Source of the DNA: Candidatus Zixiibacteriota bacterium
Lineage (GTDB): Bacteria > Zixibacteria > MSB-5A5 > JAABVY01
Assembly: GCA_011056555.1 (NCBI GenBank)
Contig: DSEQ01000040.1
Location: forward strand, 97,075-161,074
Direction of reading: 5' to 3'
Length of the DNA stretch: 64,000 nt
The notes under the pieces: model-generated
The model's input: the letters and a program-made list of their open reading frames with translations, nothing else
Databases searched by the model: none
Told to the model about the DNA's origin: nothing
Part shown: piece after piece, positions 61,992 to 64,000 of the stretch
Layout of the letters: each line of letters opens with the position of its first letter
How positions within the stretch are numbered: the stretch's first letter is position 1
Translations under genes and position numbers: made by a program

Positions 61992-62864
61992 ATGGCAACC
62001 CAGGAACTAAGCGCCCCCGGACAACCGCTTGTAGATAAGAGAATCTGGATCATCCTGGGACTGGCCATAATAGTATATCTTCCAGTCCTGATCGATCTGG
62101 TAGGCGACTGGTATAACGACGATAATTATACGCACGGCTTCCTGATCCTGCCCATCTCCCTCTGGCTGATCTGGCGCAAGCGTAGGGAGCTGGCCGAAAC
62201 TCCAACACATCGCAATAACTTCGGCCTGGTGTTCATCATTGGATCACTGTTCCTTCTGATCGGGGGTACCGCCGGAGCGGAATATTTTACCACCAGGGTG
62301 TCGTTTGTGGCGTTTTTATTTTCGCTTTCGCTGTATATGTTCGGATGGCCCTTCACACGCAAGATTTGGTTCGCCTTCTTCTTCATGCTCTTCATGATTC
62401 CGATTCCGTATGTGATCTATTATTCTCTGACATTTCCCATGCAGTTATTCGCCTCCAAGATCTCCACCAATATTTTGAATCTTATCGACCTGCCCCTGAT
62501 CCGGCAGGGAAATATTATTCACATTCCCAACTATTCCATGGAGGTGGCCGAGGCCTGCAGCGGAATCCGGTCGCTTTTTTCTCTGCTGGCGCTGGGTGCG
62601 CTCTACGCCTATTTCACCCAGCCCAATAAAGTCAAGGCGGTGATATTATTCCTGTCAACAATACCGATAGCAATCGCCGGAAATGTCTTCCGCATAACTG
62701 TTACTGCTCTGGGAGCGCATTTAATTTCGACCGAATTCGCGGAAGGTCCCCTGCATGAAATCTCCGGCATGATTGTTTTTGTTTTTTCTCTAATCCTTTT
62801 GATGATATTTGGAGCTATATTAAAATGGAAAAAGCCAGAATTCAAGCATACGGTTTCGGCCTGA
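61992..62864 (+). CDS. Exosortase family transpeptidase-like membrane protein
   Basis: Multi-TM; EVAEACSGIRSLFSLLALGALYAYF (Cys), AIAGNVFRITVTALGAH (Arg), PLHEISGMIVF (His). Confidence 0.92.
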   Translation: MATQELSAPGQPLVDKRIWIILGLAIIVYLPVLIDLVGDWYNDDNYTHGFLILPISLWLIWRKRRELAETPTHRNNFGLVFIIGSLFLLIGGTAGAEYFTTRVSFVAFLFSLSLYMFGWPFTRKIWFAFFFMLFMIPIPYVIYYSLTFPMQLFASKISTNILNLIDLPLIRQGNIIHIPNYSMEVAEACSGIRSLFSLLALGALYAYFTQPNKVKAVILFLSTIPIAIAGNVFRITVTALGAHLISTEFAEGPLHEISGMIVFVFSLILLMIFGAILKWKKPEFKHTVSA

Positions 62865-63487
62865 TTTTAGTTCTGCTGCTTGTCAGCGGTGCATTGGCAT
62901 ACACACTTCGCTACATGAAAGTGGAGCCCGACCGCATGGCCGAGTTTGAGCATATTCCCTTGCAGAAAGACCGGTGGAGAGGAGAGCAAATCCTCTTTTC
63001 GGATGTAACCTATGAGATCTTGAAAGCTGACGAGACTACGATGCGCACTTACAGCTCCGGCGATGAATTAATACCGGTTCTATTTATAGGTTATTTCAAG
63101 GATCAGAAATACGGCTCACAGATACATTCACCGCGCCACTGTCTCCCCGGCTCGGGTTGGGGGATTCTCTCTCACAGACGGGAAAAGATTGAAGTAAATG
63201 GGCGAGTTCTGCCGGTTAATCATGTAATCATCGGTGCCAAAGAAAACCGCCAGTTAATGTACTATTGGTTCGAAACCCGCTCCGGTACGATCACCGGTGA
63301 ATTCGAGCTTAAGCTCAACTTGTTCTTGAATGCGCTTCTTATGAGACCGACCGATGCCGCCTTCATTCGTTTAACCGTCAACATTCCGCCCGGTGCCCCG
63401 GTCAAAACAGGCGAGGAGGTCCTTCACGAGTTCCTCTCCGATTTCCTGACACCGATCGAAAATAGCTTGCCTTTTGGCTCTCTATAA
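62825..63487 (+). CDS. EpsI/DUF3485 exosortase-associated protein
   Basis: LFIGYFKDQKYGSQIHSPRHCLPGSGWGILSHRRE; VNHVIIGAKENRQLMYYWFE. Confidence 0.88.
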   Translation: MEKARIQAYGFGLILVLLLVSGALAYTLRYMKVEPDRMAEFEHIPLQKDRWRGEQILFSDVTYEILKADETTMRTYSSGDELIPVLFIGYFKDQKYGSQIHSPRHCLPGSGWGILSHRREKIEVNGRVLPVNHVIIGAKENRQLMYYWFETRSGTITGEFELKLNLFLNALLMRPTDAAFIRLTVNIPPGAPVKTGEEVLHEFLSDFLTPIENSLPFGSL

Positions 63488-63501
63488 AAGATATTCACAA
63501 T

Positions 63502-64000
63502 ATGTTTCTTGCTTACCTCAAAGCTCTGCGCGCCGAGCAATGGTCTAAAAATCTGGTGGTCTTTGCCGCCCTCATCTTTGCCAGAGAGTTCGATAACGTA
63601 GATCTGGTGATTCAATCAATCGAGGCCTTCGTACTTTTCTGCCTTGCTTCCTCTGCCATTTATCTCATCAATGATGTCATTGATGCCGAAAGGGATCGGA
63701 AACATCCCGAAAAAGCCAAACGCCCGATTGCTTCAGGAAATGTCAGCAAAGCCAATGCCATCACAATTGCCGCGATTTTTATTATAATTGCGTCTGCAGG
63801 TTCTCTCTTGCTTTTGAATATATACTTTTTTACCACAATTTTCAGCTACGTGGTGTTGATGCTGCTTTATTCCTTTATCTTGAAGCAGATTGTGATTATT
63901 GACGTTATGGTTATAGCTACCGGTTTTGTACTCCGTGCTGTGGGCGGGGCGGTGGCAATCATGGTGGAAATATCCCCCTGGCTGATTATCTGTACAATCC
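63502..64000 (+). CDS. UbiA-family prenyltransferase, decaprenyl-phosphate phosphoribosyltransferase-like (partial, runs off the window)
   Basis: Manual translation MFLAYLKALRAEQWSKNLVVFAALIFAREF...SAIYLINDVIDAERDRKHPEKAKRPIASG; missing from ORF track because no stop in window. Confidence 0.88.
   Translation, partial: MFLAYLKALRAEQWSKNLVVFAALIFAREFDNVDLVIQSIEAFVLFCLASSAIYLINDVIDAERDRKHPEKAKRPIASGNVSKANAITIAAIFIIIASAGSLLLLNIYFFTTIFSYVVLMLLYSFILKQIVIIDVMVIATGFVLRAVGGAVAIMVEISPWLIICTI

Overview
A 64 kb chromosomal window from a bacterium. Dockerin/FN3 proteins, TolB-type kinases and an exosortase locus hint at an FCB-group or candidate-phylum anaerobe, but this is inference. Coding is dense on both strands, with no phage, CRISPR or rRNA seen. 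Main content: tRNA-Ser(UGA); a porin-like protein; a GreA-PfkB fusion with a degenerate kinase motif; Ser/Thr kinases; a CBS/CGL transsulfuration pair; an iron/oxygen-defence cluster (five ferritin-like proteins plus a flavodiiron protein); an RND efflux pair; an apparent sigma-54-controlled Hmc/Dsr-like redox operon whose NrfD subunit is fused to a six-CXXCH cytochrome; pyrE; a HEAT-cyclophilin lipoprotein; a free-standing archaeal-type ThrRS editing domain; a HesB/IscA-like selenoprotein with in-frame UGA that the ORF track truncates; recF-dciA-gyrB-gyrA; a Cd/Zn-type P-ATPase with its ArsR regulator and operator; and an exosortase/EpsI/UbiA locus running off the end. Three copies of a ~210 bp MITE-like intergenic repeat are present. 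All calls are from reading the sequence; no searches were run.
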